Source: Rhizobium tibeticum (GTDB lineage Bacteria; Pseudomonadota; Alphaproteobacteria; Rhizobiales; Rhizobiaceae). From it: 64,000 nt of DNA. The position numbers and the translations under genes are program-made. The notes under the pieces are model-generated. The model was not told the origin of the DNA, ran no database searches, and saw only the letters and a list, made by a program, of their open reading frames with translations. The stretch is taken from the NCBI RefSeq assembly GCF_900110205.1, contig NZ_FOCV01000023.1, positions 41,533-105,532 of the forward strand. Reading direction: 5' to 3'. Positions 36,064-45,435 of this stretch are shown here, one piece after another; the stretch's first letter is position 1, and each line of letters begins with the position of its first letter.

Positions 36064-36381
36064 ATGCCCAGGGACAATATCGCCAATCCGGCCTCTTCCG
36101 CCAAACGGATGCTTCTCAACGCCAATGAGAAGCGCCCCGCGGCAAGCCCCTCGGCCCAGGAACTGGTCACGCAGACTTCCGCCGCGCGCGCCGCACTGGA
36201 AGCTAAAACGCTCGATGCTGCGGGCGGCGATGAACAATCGCCAGCGCTAGCGCCTGACTGCATCGAAGGAGAGAAAAATGCCGCGCCAGGGTGCGAGCTC
36301 CCGACCATGGAAGAGCTCGAGGTGGCGCGGGACAACCTTAGCAAAAAGATCGCCGCCGAAGGAGCCGACAGAAAAGACTGA
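36064..36381 (+). CDS. Small hypothetical protein
   Basis: A 105-residue polar, alanine-rich protein beginning MPRDNIANPASSAK. GGGAG precedes ATG 36064; an in-frame start 36 nt earlier is less likely. It ends EELEVARDNLSKKI AAEGADRKD, a helical tail. No transmembrane segment or known domain. Coding status is moderately supported by composition. Confidence 0.5.
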   Translation: MPRDNIANPASSAKRMLLNANEKRPAASPSAQELVTQTSAARAALEAKTLDAAGGDEQSPALAPDCIEGEKNAAPGCELPTMEELEVARDNLSKKIAAEGADRKD

Positions 36382-37093
36382 GATCGGCCGCAAATTCGCC
36401 TCGGCGAGAGCGCATGCGGGAACCGGAACGGCAGGCGCAGCGCTATACTTTGGTTGGCGCCTGGATCAGATCCTGATGGAAACGATGGTTGCCCAGATCC
36501 TCCGTCAGCGCCCCACCAGCCTTTCCGCCCCTCCGGCGGGCTCCCCCGCATCAGCGACCTATCATCAGAATCTTCGGCGCAGAAATCATCCTGCCGACCT
36601 GCGGTCACTTACCGGCCTACGCGAATCTTCATGTGGCTCTGGTCCTTAGGCATGAGCAATCATCAAGATGGTGAACGCACGAATATGGGGAGCCGTTCCG
36701 CTCACCGGTGTTTGCACGTTGATGCTGTCGAAATCGACTTGCCGCCAACGGGTCCTGTCAAGTCAACGGCTTCGGTGGCATCATAGGTGAAGGGAAAGCT
36801 GAGGGCCGTGCGTGTCTATCTCAACGAGGGGAATTTGCGCTGATGATCAAGGCGGATCCCCAATTCAACGCGCAGCTCGGACGACGAACGGCGGTGTCGA
36901 TCAACGCGATGCAGGTCCAAAAACGCGTGAATTAAGCGACGCGACCCGGTTGCGGAATGAGATCCAGACTGCATCTCAAAAGTGTCTGATCGAAACTGTC
37001 GCAAGGGCACGTCAGCCGAAGCTAACCGTAAGCCAACCGCCTCTCAGCATTCAGCTCCTGAGGTTTCACAGCGACCGCAGCCACGGCTTCTGG
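36382..37093. other. Gene-poor stretch
   Basis: About 710 nt. A possible decayed + strand fragment near 36785-36935 reads MIKADPQFNAQLGRRTAVSI before a stop, but it has no recognisable family and no complete start. Nothing else supported. Confidence 0.35.
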
Positions 37094-37339
37094 TCATTCG
37101 CCCCGGCGCCCCAGCGGATAGCCGGGATCGTCATAAAGCATGCGGATCTGCCTATCGTCGAAACGCGCCTCGTCCACTTCCAGCACAGACCCGCGCAGCT
37201 GCCGTTCTGACATTTCCTCGATGGCGAAGCGTACAGCTTCTGCCGCGGTTTCAAACCGCCTGTAACGGGGGGCACTGACGCCACGGAGTTTCGTGCCAGC
37301 GTAAAGTCCGGCTTCGGTCATGTAGTTGAATTCAACCAT
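37094..37339 (-). CDS. Small conserved-type hypothetical protein
   Basis: An 81-residue protein: MVEFNYMTEAGLYAGTK, then YRRFETAAEAVRFAIEEMSE (helix) and VLEVDEARFDDRQIRMLYDDPGY. The shape, with a short beta hairpin, a helix and a D-rich end, resembles small rhizobial proteins of unknown function. Start at 37339 is preferred to 37345 because AAGGA lies 8 nt before it. Confidence 0.6.
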   Translation of the reverse strand: MVEFNYMTEAGLYAGTKLRGVSAPRYRRFETAAEAVRFAIEEMSERQLRGSVLEVDEARFDDRQIRMLYDDPGYPLGRRGE

Positions 37340-37744
37340 TTTCATGATCCTTATGCGCTCGCAATACAATCGAATGCGCGGATATGAGGAGGATCAAGGT
37401 ACCACAGGCAAAGAAGTGTGTCCCTATTGTCTTGACGGGGCCTGTGGCTTCATGCGTCTGAGAACGCCTCCGGTCGTGACATTGCCGATCAGCAGGTTTG
37501 AAACCGTTCTGCGCGGACACCGAGCGCAGGGAGCCGCAGCCGAGACGGATCTGAAACCGAAGAGCGTAAACGATTTTACAGACGCTGTTCTTCGCCCCTA
37601 CGAAAAGGAGACCCTCTTGCAAGAAGGTGCCCGCGATTTTGCAGACCGGATACATGAGATGGTAACAATTAACGCTCGGCAGCGAGAACATTGTGGTCGC
37701 GGTGTCGTGGATCACCCGCAACATAGGCTATCAAGGCAGAATAT
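37340..37744. other. Intergenic stretch
   Basis: About 400 nt with no supported gene; open frames on both strands have shadow-like composition. Confidence 0.35.
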
Positions 37745-38090
37745 AGCATTAAACATCCCAAGACCGAGCAGTTGGCCCGCACCCCTTGCCGAGCGCACGG
37801 GAGAGACCATTGCGATCGCCACCAGCCGCGCACTGGAAGAACGACTGCGTCGCTGGGTACCGAGGCTCGCAGGGCCGCCTTGCTGGAGGGTATGGCCGCC
37901 AGCCGCCGACGCGGAGTGCCTTGCCCATCCTGGATGACCGCTCCGCTGATGAGATCATCGGCTAAGACGAGAACGGGCTGCCGAACTAATCCACCTCGAT
38001 ACTTCCGCCATCGTCGCCGTCGAGCGGGATTATGCTGACCAAGCGCGGCGCCTCGCCGGTTCGTCCTTTCACGTCCGATAACGGTGTCGT
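37745..38090 (+). pseudogene. Decayed VapBC-type toxin-antitoxin pair
   Basis: Reading across frames gives antitoxin blocks: ALNI, IKHPKTEQLART, LAERTGETIAIATSRALEER, GTEARRAALLEGMAASRR and ENGLPN-stop. This is the VapB pattern (ALNIK.PE..RLARELA..TGETIT.AVR.ALEERL). Overlapping the stop, LIHLDTSAIVAVERDYADQA matches the start of a VapC PIN-domain toxin, which then ends within ~35 residues. At least three frameshifts and loss of most of the toxin show that the module is dead. Confidence 0.7.
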
Positions 38091-38163
38091 TTTCCAGTGA
38101 GACACAAAACGATTTCGACTTCGGCGGAAATTTCGTTCAACTGATAGGCCTCTCAGGAGGAGT

Positions 38164-38784
38164 TCACGGTTCCCAGTATGGTGACGCAATGGCTCGCACT
38201 ATGCCTGCCAGGGCAACCATGCCCGGATCATCGTGCTTCGTGCTTTGCTCCGACCACATGCGGGCGCGGCCGACCCTGCAGGGCTTTCCTTTGAACTCCC
38301 AGATTGCGTGTTTGGCCGCTTCATCTGCGGCCCGCGCAATCTCGTCCTGCGTGGTCGGCCCTTCGATAGCCGTCGCTACAGCATGCAAACCGTCGATGAT
38401 TGTCTTGTCATCCAGCCGCGAACGACCGAGCGCCAGCATCTCGTCCCGGGCTGTTTTCAGCAACGCCGACAGTTCGACGAGCGGGAGTTCTGAACGACTT
38501 CCGCAATATCTGCTCATCGAAAACAACGCCGCGCTAATAAGGGTTCCAAGACTTGAACCGGTGCTCTCCGCCGCAGCCAATGCCATAGCTGCAAATGTGT
38601 CTCCAAAGTTCTCCTTATCCAAGTCCGCAGCTTCGATCGTCGATAGTAAGCGTGCGAGCATCGTGCCAGTGTCACCATCACCCAGGCGACTGTCGGCTGC
38701 GTTAAGCTCGGCTTCCATCCTTCGTGCCGCGATCGCACTACGGTTTGCGGCGATGATTATGTCTTGGCAGGTTAGAGATATCAT
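38164..38784 (-). CDS. dhaL: Dihydroxyacetone-kinase-like subunit DhaL (ADP/ATP-binding)
   Basis: A 206-residue all-helical DAK2 domain. The metal/nucleotide motif DSRLGDGDTGTML (Asp31, Asp36, Asp38) is intact, with SSLGTLISAALF as the second conserved segment. It overlaps dhaK by 4 nt and is the last gene of a nine-gene minus-strand operon. Together DhaK-DhaL phosphorylate a small ketose; whether the donor is ATP or a PTS protein cannot be told, and no DhaM gene is near. Confidence 0.88.
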   Translation of the reverse strand: MISLTCQDIIIAANRSAIAARRMEAELNAADSRLGDGDTGTMLARLLSTIEAADLDKENFGDTFAAMALAAAESTGSSLGTLISAALFSMSRYCGSRSELPLVELSALLKTARDEMLALGRSRLDDKTIIDGLHAVATAIEGPTTQDEIARAADEAAKHAIWEFKGKPCRVGRARMWSEQSTKHDDPGMVALAGIVRAIASPYWEP

Positions 38785-39776
38785 TGAATGCTCCAGAATG
38801 GTGAGCAGGTGGGCGCCGAAAACAGAGGTTCGATCTCATCGTCGATGAAGCAGACGCTGATCGACATGCCGGCCATCTCCATCGATGTGGCGAAAGACCC
38901 GACGAACGATCGCACAATCGAGATGTCGTTTGTTGTTAGCACCTCGTGAGCACGTCGATAGGCGATAAAGAGCTCGTCTACTGGCGTGGCACCGAGATTG
39001 TTGACCATCAAGACGACTTTGTTGCCATCGCTTTCTGGCAAGCGGTCTTCCAGAATCCTCTCAACCATCTCCCCTACCAACGCATCGACTGGCGCCATTG
39101 GTCTTCGCCAAATTCCTGGTTCACCGTGGATGCCGATCCCCAATTCGACATCACCGTCGCTGATATCGACAAGCGGTTCATCTGCGGATGGCAGCCTGCA
39201 TCCGGCCCACGCAAGGCCTATCGAATGTGTCCGCTCGATGGTCTTTTGTGCGATCCGTGTAACCTCCTCCAGCGGGGCTCCGCCTTCCGCAGCAGCGCCT
39301 GCGGTCTTGAAGGCAAGGGTAATTCCGGCCACGCCACGGCGCTTGTGGCGCTCATGCGGTCCCGCGCTCGCGATATCGTCAATCCCAAGGACAGTGCGCA
39401 CCTGCTCCACCCGGGTCATCTTCGATGCCATGTCGAAGTTCATCCGGTCGCCACCATAATTGCCGTATAGAAGCAGAACGCCGGCCCCTGCATCCGCCAT
39501 ATCGATAGCGTCGAGGCATGATTGCAACGTCGGTCCCTCAAAGACGTTGCCAACCGCGCAGGCATCCAGCAGCCCCGGACCGACGTAGCCGCAGAACAAG
39601 GGTAGATGGCCAGAGCCGCCGCCCGTTACGATTCCAACCTTACCCTTCCTGACGCCAGCACGGCGAACGATAGTGCGGCCAGTCTTGCCCGCCCGAACGA
39701 GGTCGGGATAGGCAAATGTCAAACCCGAAAGGCTGTCATCGACGTAGGTCGAAGGGCTATTCATCAACTTCTTCAA
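38781..39776 (-). CDS. dhaK: Dihydroxyacetone-kinase-like subunit DhaK (substrate-binding)
   Basis: A 331-residue DAK1 domain. His217 in GIGIHGEPG is the residue that binds the ketone covalently. The N-terminal motif is GGGSGHLPLFCGYVGPGLLD rather than the usual GGGSGHEPAHxGFVG, a variant seen in DhaK relatives that may act on other small ketoses. LLLYGNYGGDRMNFDMA is conserved. Located between dhaL and an amino-acid ABC permease in one operon, it probably handles a ketone released in this unknown pathway. Confidence 0.87.
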   Translation of the reverse strand: MKKLMNSPSTYVDDSLSGLTFAYPDLVRAGKTGRTIVRRAGVRKGKVGIVTGGGSGHLPLFCGYVGPGLLDACAVGNVFEGPTLQSCLDAIDMADAGAGVLLLYGNYGGDRMNFDMASKMTRVEQVRTVLGIDDIASAGPHERHKRRGVAGITLAFKTAGAAAEGGAPLEEVTRIAQKTIERTHSIGLAWAGCRLPSADEPLVDISDGDVELGIGIHGEPGIWRRPMAPVDALVGEMVERILEDRLPESDGNKVVLMVNNLGATPVDELFIAYRRAHEVLTTNDISIVRSFVGSFATSMEMAGMSISVCFIDDEIEPLFSAPTCSPFWSIQ

Positions 39777-39794
39777 CAGAGTCTCCTTAGGTGC

Positions 39795-40511
39795 TCAGAT
39801 GGGCTGCGCCAACAGTTCGCTTGGCCCAGCAATGTGCCTTGATGACTTCACACCGTGTGCAAGCCGGCGTTCGACGAACCTGACGGCAAGCGAGGCCGGC
39901 CATGCCATTGCGAAATACAGACCCGCCGTCAGCGCAAACACGTGTAGCGGCAGAAAACTCTCCGACATGATCGCTCGCGAGGTCAGCGTCAGCTCGGGCA
40001 CCGCAATCAGCGCGCAGATCGAACTGTCTTTCAGCAGCGAGATAAGGTTGACCAGCAAGGGCGCGAGCATATGCCGGATCGCTTGGGGCAGCAGGATAAG
40101 ACGGAACGTCTGGGCGGGCGTCAGGCCGGCGGCGAGCGCCGCCTCACGCTGCCCTGGTGGGATCGCGTTCAAACCCGCTCTGAAGACCTCGGACAGATAT
40201 GCGCCGTAGACGAGTGCCAGTCCGAGAGATCCTGCAGCAAAGGCCGACAGGACAATACCTGTACCTGGCAAGCCGAAGTAGATCAGATAAAGAATGACGA
40301 GGATAGGAACGCCGCGTGCCGCGATGACATAGGTTCCAGCGGCAGCCCGAACGACAGCAGAATGGCGCGACCGGAGATATTGGAGGACCAGCCCGAGTGC
40401 AAGGGCGAGACCGAATCCAGCACATGTCAGCGCAAGACTCACCCCCAAAGCGTCGATTAGTCTTGGGCCCCAATCTACGAGATTGGCAAGGATTGTCTGA
40501 AGGAAACCCAT
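39795..40511 (-). CDS. Polar amino-acid ABC transporter permease
   Basis: A 238-residue HisM/HisQ-type permease. The EAA-like loop FRAGLNAIPPGQREAALAAGL near residue 130 is the site that contacts the ATPase. ATG 40511 is chosen because the upstream extension lies inside the other permease gene. It is separated by 1 nt from the second permease, with which it forms the membrane channel. Confidence 0.9.
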   Translation of the reverse strand: MGFLQTILANLVDWGPRLIDALGVSLALTCAGFGLALALGLVLQYLRSRHSAVVRAAAGTYVIAARGVPILVILYLIYFGLPGTGIVLSAFAAGSLGLALVYGAYLSEVFRAGLNAIPPGQREAALAAGLTPAQTFRLILLPQAIRHMLAPLLVNLISLLKDSSICALIAVPELTLTSRAIMSESFLPLHVFALTAGLYFAMAWPASLAVRFVERRLAHGVKSSRHIAGPSELLAQPI

Positions 40512-40512
40512 A

Positions 40513-41160
40513 TCAATACTCCATCCGACGCTCAACCAGGATGAAGGCCTGGCCAACAACGAAGGTTAGTGCGAGATAGAGAACTGCTGCGGCGCCATAG
40601 ACCCAAGCGGTCGCGAAGGTCTCGTTTACGATCTGGCGTGCATTGAACATCACTTCGGGTGCGGCGATCGCGGCAACAAGAGATGTGTCCTTCACGAGAC
40701 CGATGGCGTAATTGCCAAGCGGCGGCAGTGCGAGGCGCAAGCCTTGGGGCAGAATCACCAGGCGGAAGGCATCCAGGGGTCTCAGGCCGATTGCCGCGGC
40801 AGCTTCGTTCTGTCCTTTCGGAACCGACCGGAAGCCAGCCTTAAATATGTCAATGACGACGGCGCCGCCGATCAGCCCAAGGCCTATGACAGCGACGGTC
40901 ATCGATGACAGGCGCACGCCGACCGCCGCCAGTCCAAAATAGAGGAGGAATAGGAACGTCAGGCCAGGCACATTTCTCAGTGCCTCGACATAGAATCGAA
41001 TGAGGAAGCATATCGCACGATTGACAGTGAGGTGCTCGATCGTCGCAAGCGTCAAACCGATCAGGAGCGCCACGGCAAGCGCACCAACGCTGACTTCGAC
41101 CGTGACGATTGCTCCGATGAGCAGCGCGTCCATTATTCGGTACAGCAACACCTCGTTCAT
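40513..41160 (-). CDS. Polar amino-acid ABC transporter permease
   Basis: A 215-residue HisM/HisQ-type permease with about five helices. FKAGFRSVPKGQNEAAAAIGL is the EAA loop. It overlaps the ATPase gene by 4 nt. Partner of the permease at 39795. Confidence 0.9.
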   Translation of the reverse strand: MNEVLLYRIMDALLIGAIVTVEVSVGALAVALLIGLTLATIEHLTVNRAICFLIRFYVEALRNVPGLTFLFLLYFGLAAVGVRLSSMTVAVIGLGLIGGAVVIDIFKAGFRSVPKGQNEAAAAIGLRPLDAFRLVILPQGLRLALPPLGNYAIGLVKDTSLVAAIAAPEVMFNARQIVNETFATAWVYGAAAVLYLALTFVVGQAFILVERRMEY

Positions 41161-41933
41161 GAGGACGCTCCCCGCGTGGACAGACTGGACAGAAATTGCC
41201 TGAGCCTGGGCTCCTGAGGCCGATCGAGAATCCGGCGGGCCGGACCCTCTTCGACGATGCGACCACCGTCCATAAACAGGATCCGGTCGGCGACCTCGCG
41301 TGCAAAGGCGATCTCATGGGTGACGAGCACCATCGATCGCCCTTCGCTGGCGAGTTCCTTAATGACATTCAACACCTCCCCGACAAGTTCGGGGTCAAGT
41401 GCTGAGGTAGGTTCGTCGAAAAGCAGAAGCTTTGGACGTTGCGCGAGTGCGCGGGCAATCGCGACTCTTTGTTGTTGCCCGCCAGAGAGCCGCGAGGGCA
41501 TTTCGCCTGCCTTGTGGCCGAGATGAACCTTGGCGAGCAGTTCCTCAGCAAGCTCTGTTGCCGCGGCAGCCGGAAGGCCGCGCACTTTTCTGGGTTGAAG
41601 AGCAACGTTCGCCCTGACATTCAGATGCGGCCAGAGGTGGAAGTGTTGAAACACCATGCCTATGTCAGCGCGCTGCGGTGCCAGTTGCGCATCGGTCATC
41701 CGCCGGCCATTGGGTTGTTGACCGATCAGTCGACCGTCGATCCGGATCTCGCCACTCGTCGGAGGATCGAGAAAGTTGATTGCCCTGAGACAAGTTGATT
41801 TCCCGGATCCGCTAGGACCGATCAGGGCTATGCGCTCTCCGCGCCGAAGGGAGAACGAAACATTTTTGAGTACAGCCAACTGGCCATAGGATTTGTTGAG
41901 CTTGTCGACCGTCAAGAGTATGTCGCCAGGCAT
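41157..41933 (-). CDS. Polar amino-acid ABC transporter ATP-binding protein
   Basis: A 258-residue GlnQ/HisP-like ATPase: Walker A GPSGSGKST, signature LSGGQQQRVAIARAL, Walker B LLFDEPTSALDPELVGEV and switch His in VTHEIAFAREVADR. ATG 41933 is chosen because GGAGG precedes it. It powers the two permeases next to it. Confidence 0.93.
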   Translation of the reverse strand: MPGDILLTVDKLNKSYGQLAVLKNVSFSLRRGERIALIGPSGSGKSTCLRAINFLDPPTSGEIRIDGRLIGQQPNGRRMTDAQLAPQRADIGMVFQHFHLWPHLNVRANVALQPRKVRGLPAAAATELAEELLAKVHLGHKAGEMPSRLSGGQQQRVAIARALAQRPKLLLFDEPTSALDPELVGEVLNVIKELASEGRSMVLVTHEIAFAREVADRILFMDGGRIVEEGPARRILDRPQEPRLRQFLSSLSTRGASS

Positions 41934-41987
41934 GGGTGCCTCCACGGGAAAGAAGGGTGCGACCGGCGCGCCGGTCGCAGGGACCAA

Positions 41988-42875
41988 TTATTGTCCGCAC
42001 ACGGGCGGTTTCCAGTCGGCTGGTCGATCGACACCAGCGCGGAAGTTTTGCGCCGACGGCGTGTAATTCGCCTTGCTAACGTTGCCGTATCTGCTGCCAA
42101 TGGCCTTGACCTCGCAGGCGGTCCAGAGCTTGCGGATCTCTGCACTGATTGCGTCGGCAAGTGTCTTGTTTTCCTTGGAGAGGCCGAAAACGTACTGGCG
42201 TCCGACGCCGGTCAGCAGGGGGAAATCCGACTTGTTGTCGGTGAAAGGTAGATTGGCGAGGCCCCAGGCGGGGTTCTTCGAAAGCGCATAATCGATGACG
42301 GGTGGATCGCCGACGAGGGCCTGAATGCGCCCCGCAACAAGATCGCGCAATGCGGCATCCGAGCTGTCATAAAGCGACAGTTCAAGACCGGGGATGCGCC
42401 GCAACTCCGGCAGAAACGAAAAGCCGGTCATTGAACCGACCGTCTTGCCTTCGAGGTTTGCGAGCGTATGCCAGTTGTTCTCCGTCTTCGACGTGATGCC
42501 GTTCTGGAAGTAACCGGTGGGGTCGGTGAGCGAGAGCGTGTTCGCCCGCTGCTCGGTCCAGGCGACGTTGCCGCCAATGATATCGACGCGGCCAGTTTGG
42601 ACAGCGGCAATTGCCCCCGACCATTCCATCGGGACGGGCTTGACGGTAAGGCCAAGGCGATCGGCGGCGATTTGCAGTATCTCACCGTCATATCCCACGA
42701 GCTTGCCATCGCGGGCAACAAGTCCCGGCATGTCGCCGGTTATCGCGACCGACAGCATCCTTGGTTCGACAAGCTTGTAGGCAGCATTATCCGTCGCACT
42801 CGCCGGTGGGGCGCTGAGCGCCACCAGGAGTGCCAAAGCGCCAGCAGTCATTCCGGTCATCGTTAAAGTCTGCAT
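41988..42875 (-). CDS. Periplasmic amino-acid-type binding protein
   Basis: A 295-residue type-2 periplasmic binding protein. The signal peptide (residues 1-28) ends PPASA. The mature domain has LVGYDGEILQIAADRLGL, GRVDIIGGNVAWTEQRA and LEGKTVGSMTGFSF, typical of SBP family 3. Two Cys (ACEVKAIG and PPVCGQ) near the C-terminus may be linked. It is the first transport gene after the oxidoreductase genes. Ligand unknown; it could be an opine-like or modified amino acid. Confidence 0.9.
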   Translation of the reverse strand: MQTLTMTGMTAGALALLVALSAPPASATDNAAYKLVEPRMLSVAITGDMPGLVARDGKLVGYDGEILQIAADRLGLTVKPVPMEWSGAIAAVQTGRVDIIGGNVAWTEQRANTLSLTDPTGYFQNGITSKTENNWHTLANLEGKTVGSMTGFSFLPELRRIPGLELSLYDSSDAALRDLVAGRIQALVGDPPVIDYALSKNPAWGLANLPFTDNKSDFPLLTGVGRQYVFGLSKENKTLADAISAEIRKLWTACEVKAIGSRYGNVSKANYTPSAQNFRAGVDRPADWKPPVCGQ

Positions 42876-42908
42876 GATCGTTGTTCCCTTTCCTTGTTTT
42901 GAGGTCGA

Positions 42909-44063
42909 TCAGGTTTGACCGGCAGCAGCACGTGCTGCCGGATTGGTTGGCCGCCTGATGAAGCGGCTCATGGAGAGGCCTTCGAGTGAGGTTGGAGAAC
43001 CGCCTTCGAGACACAGCTCCGCGAGTACTGCGCCGACCGCTGGCCCCAGCTGGAAACCGTGCCCGGAGAATCCGAAAGCGTGAAAGAGGTTGGATGTGGT
43101 CGGGCTTGATCCCACCACTGGCAGTCCGTCAGACATACGCCCCTCAATCCCAGTCCAACTGCGAACCAACAGGACGTTGGCGAGGGCTGGAACCATCTCG
43201 ATCGCTGCCTTTGCCGCTTCCATCGTGACATCAGCAAGCGGTCGGGCGCGCAGAGCGTCACGATCGGCGACACCGAGTCCTGAACCGAAGATTACGCTAC
43301 CGTGTCCTCTCGCCTGCCTGATATACATGCCGCCGCCGCAGATACCGAGGTTCGGGCCGACTAGCGGTGCTATCGGTTCGGTGACACACATGTTTGGCGC
43401 CATCACATCTTCGCGCACGTTGTCTCCGAACCATTCTGCGACGCGCGCCCCCCATGCGCCTGCGGTGTTGACCAGCCGGCGCGCATGAACGGGCGTGGCG
43501 TCGCCAGCAACGATGAGTTCAAAACCCGTGTGCGAGACCGCAGCGCGTTCGATCGTGCATCCCTCACGGATCACGGCGCCAAAACACTTTGCGGTGCGCG
43601 CGAAAGCGGGCGCGACAAGCCGGGGATTGGCCTGACCGTCTTCGGCACAAAGCGAGCCGCCGACAAATCCGTCGCCGAGATAGGGGTAGCGGTGGCGCAA
43701 GTCCGCACGTTCGAGAACATCGAGCGTCAGGCCATGCTGGCGGGCGATCTCTTGATGGGCAACCAACTCAGCCATGTCAGTGTCGCTGCGCGCAAGCTTC
43801 AGATGGCCTGTGACAGCAAACTCGCAGTCGCTTCCGACAAGTTCGGCGAGCCTTCCCCAAATTTTCCGGCTACGTTGGGCCAGCGGCAATTCAGCGGGGT
43901 GACGACCTTGCTGGCGTACGCCGCCGTAATTGACGCCGCTGGCCTGCGCGCCGCAGCGCCCCCGTTCGAGCAGAACGACGGAGGCTCCCTTCCGACGAGC
44001 GTGTAGCGCGGCCGAACAGCCGGCAAGTCCGCCACCGATGATGGCCACATCAAAGACCGTCAT
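42909..44063 (-). CDS. FAD-dependent amine/amino-acid oxidoreductase (opine oxidase B / HcnC-like)
   Basis: A 384-residue DAO-type flavoprotein. VAIIGGGLAGCSAALHARRKGASVVLLERG (N-terminal FAD motif) is followed by GVNYGGVRQQGRHP; the C-terminal SWTGIEGRMSDGLPVVG and FGFSGHGFQLGPAVG are FAD and substrate motifs. It overlaps the next upstream gene by 14 nt. Such subunits oxidise the C-N bond of an opine, D-amino acid or glycine when partnered with an HcnB-type NAD-like flavoprotein and a 2Fe-2S subunit, both encoded here. Confidence 0.88.
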   Translation of the reverse strand: MTVFDVAIIGGGLAGCSAALHARRKGASVVLLERGRCGAQASGVNYGGVRQQGRHPAELPLAQRSRKIWGRLAELVGSDCEFAVTGHLKLARSDTDMAELVAHQEIARQHGLTLDVLERADLRHRYPYLGDGFVGGSLCAEDGQANPRLVAPAFARTAKCFGAVIREGCTIERAAVSHTGFELIVAGDATPVHARRLVNTAGAWGARVAEWFGDNVREDVMAPNMCVTEPIAPLVGPNLGICGGGMYIRQARGHGSVIFGSGLGVADRDALRARPLADVTMEAAKAAIEMVPALANVLLVRSWTGIEGRMSDGLPVVGSSPTTSNLFHAFGFSGHGFQLGPAVGAVLAELCLEGGSPTSLEGLSMSRFIRRPTNPAARAAAGQT

Positions 44064-45435
44064 GGGCGCCTCCCGCGAGGGTTGAAAGCATGAGCGGTTT
44101 AATCGGCGCCTGTCCACGCAAGCGGCCGACCTCACTGATATGGACGGATCCTTTGGCGGCTATCAGTTCGGCAGCGGCCAGGCCACAGATGCGCCCTTGG
44201 CAACGACCCATGCCGAGACGCGTGAACGCCTTGATGCGATTGATGTCGCACTCTGCCGATGCCGCGACGGCATCGCGTAAAGTGTGAGCTGTCAAACCCT
44301 CGCAACGGCAGATTACGGTCTCGTTTGGAAGATCGGCCGCCAGCTGCCGGGGAAACGGGAAGACTACGTTGAGAGACCGTCGAAAACGATCCATTCGCTC
44401 GATACCGCGGCGCAATCGCGCGGCGCGCGACGCATCCGCCCGTCCGGCATCTGCCAAAATTGCCATAGCTGCAAGCTCACCTGTCATGGCCGCGACTTCG
44501 CTGCCACGGATCGCTAGCCCGTCGCCGGCGAGATAAATGCCCTCAACGGAACTGCGCCCGTCCCCGTCTGTCACAGGAAGCCACTGACGGTGCTGTTCGT
44601 CGAAGCGAAAATCGACCCCGAGCAGATCGGCAAGCTGCGTTTCCGCCGTCAGCCCAAAGCCAATGGCGAGCGCGTCGCAGGACAAGGTGGTCTCAGTCTT
44701 TGACTGACGATAGAGCAAGCCGGCGACACGACCGTCTGAGGCTTTGAGGACCTCGAGTGGTTCGACGCCTGTTTTGATGGGAACGCCGTGTGTGCGAAGC
44801 CAGGCCATGTAATACAGGCCTTTGGCAAACATCCGTCCGCCGGCCATCAATCCTGGAAGAGCGGATACGTGTCGCAACGGCCTGCCGGATTCGAGGACGG
44901 CCACGACCCGCGCCCCGGCTCGCGCGTACTGGTATGCCACTAGGTAAAGGAGCGGCCCGCTGCCCATAAAGATGACGTCGTGGCCTATTGTCGAGGCTTG
45001 AGCCTTCAGGGCGATCTGCGCCCCACCCAGCGTGAAGACTCCTGGCGCCGTCCACCCCTTGATCGGCACGATTCGATCCATTGCGCCGGTCGCAACAATC
45101 AGTCGTCCCCATGGCTGTCGCATCACCTCGTTTCTGCGGGCCAGGTGAAGAACCCGAGGCTCGACACCCCAGATCAAGGTTTCGGCATGATAGGCAATCG
45201 AAGGTAAAATTGCTGCGAACTGGTCGCGCATCCTGCATGCGCGACCAGCATCGAATCCGTAGAGATCCCGGTCGCTTCGCCGCAGCGGAGCCGGCGGACT
45301 GCGGAAAATCTGGCCCCCCGGAAACATTCCTTCGTCGATCAGAACAGGCTTGTGGCCGGCCGCTACGAGCGTGCGGGCAGCGCTTACACCTGCCGGGCCG
45401 GCACCGACGATGACGATAGGATCCCCGCCGCTCAT
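44050..45435 (-). CDS. Pyridine-nucleotide-type flavoprotein with BFD-like domain (opine oxidase A / HcnB-like)
   Basis: A 461-residue flavoprotein. IVIVGAGPAGVSAARTLVAAG and the later VIFMGSGPLLYLVAYQYARA are the two dinucleotide folds; IYLAGDGLAIRGSEVA is the C-terminal FAD motif. Residues about 375-430 carry the BFD-like [2Fe-2S] cysteines in VICRCEGLT and GMGRCQGRICG. MSGGDPI at 45435 is the chosen start, overlapping the ferredoxin-like gene stop. It passes electrons between the DAO-type subunit and the 2Fe-2S subunit. Confidence 0.88.
   Translation of the reverse strand: MSGGDPIVIVGAGPAGVSAARTLVAAGHKPVLIDEGMFPGGQIFRSPPAPLRRSDRDLYGFDAGRACRMRDQFAAILPSIAYHAETLIWGVEPRVLHLARRNEVMRQPWGRLIVATGAMDRIVPIKGWTAPGVFTLGGAQIALKAQASTIGHDVIFMGSGPLLYLVAYQYARAGARVVAVLESGRPLRHVSALPGLMAGGRMFAKGLYYMAWLRTHGVPIKTGVEPLEVLKASDGRVAGLLYRQSKTETTLSCDALAIGFGLTAETQLADLLGVDFRFDEQHRQWLPVTDGDGRSSVEGIYLAGDGLAIRGSEVAAMTGELAAMAILADAGRADASRAARLRRGIERMDRFRRSLNVVFPFPRQLAADLPNETVICRCEGLTAHTLRDAVAASAECDINRIKAFTRLGMGRCQGRICGLAAAELIAAKGSVHISEVGRLRGQAPIKPLMLSTLAGGAHDGL

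Noticed and set aside
37326..37937. 203-codon + strand frame covering the VapB remnant
   Set aside because: Only short VapB-like blocks are recognisable and they change frame; annotated as a decayed pair rather than a gene.
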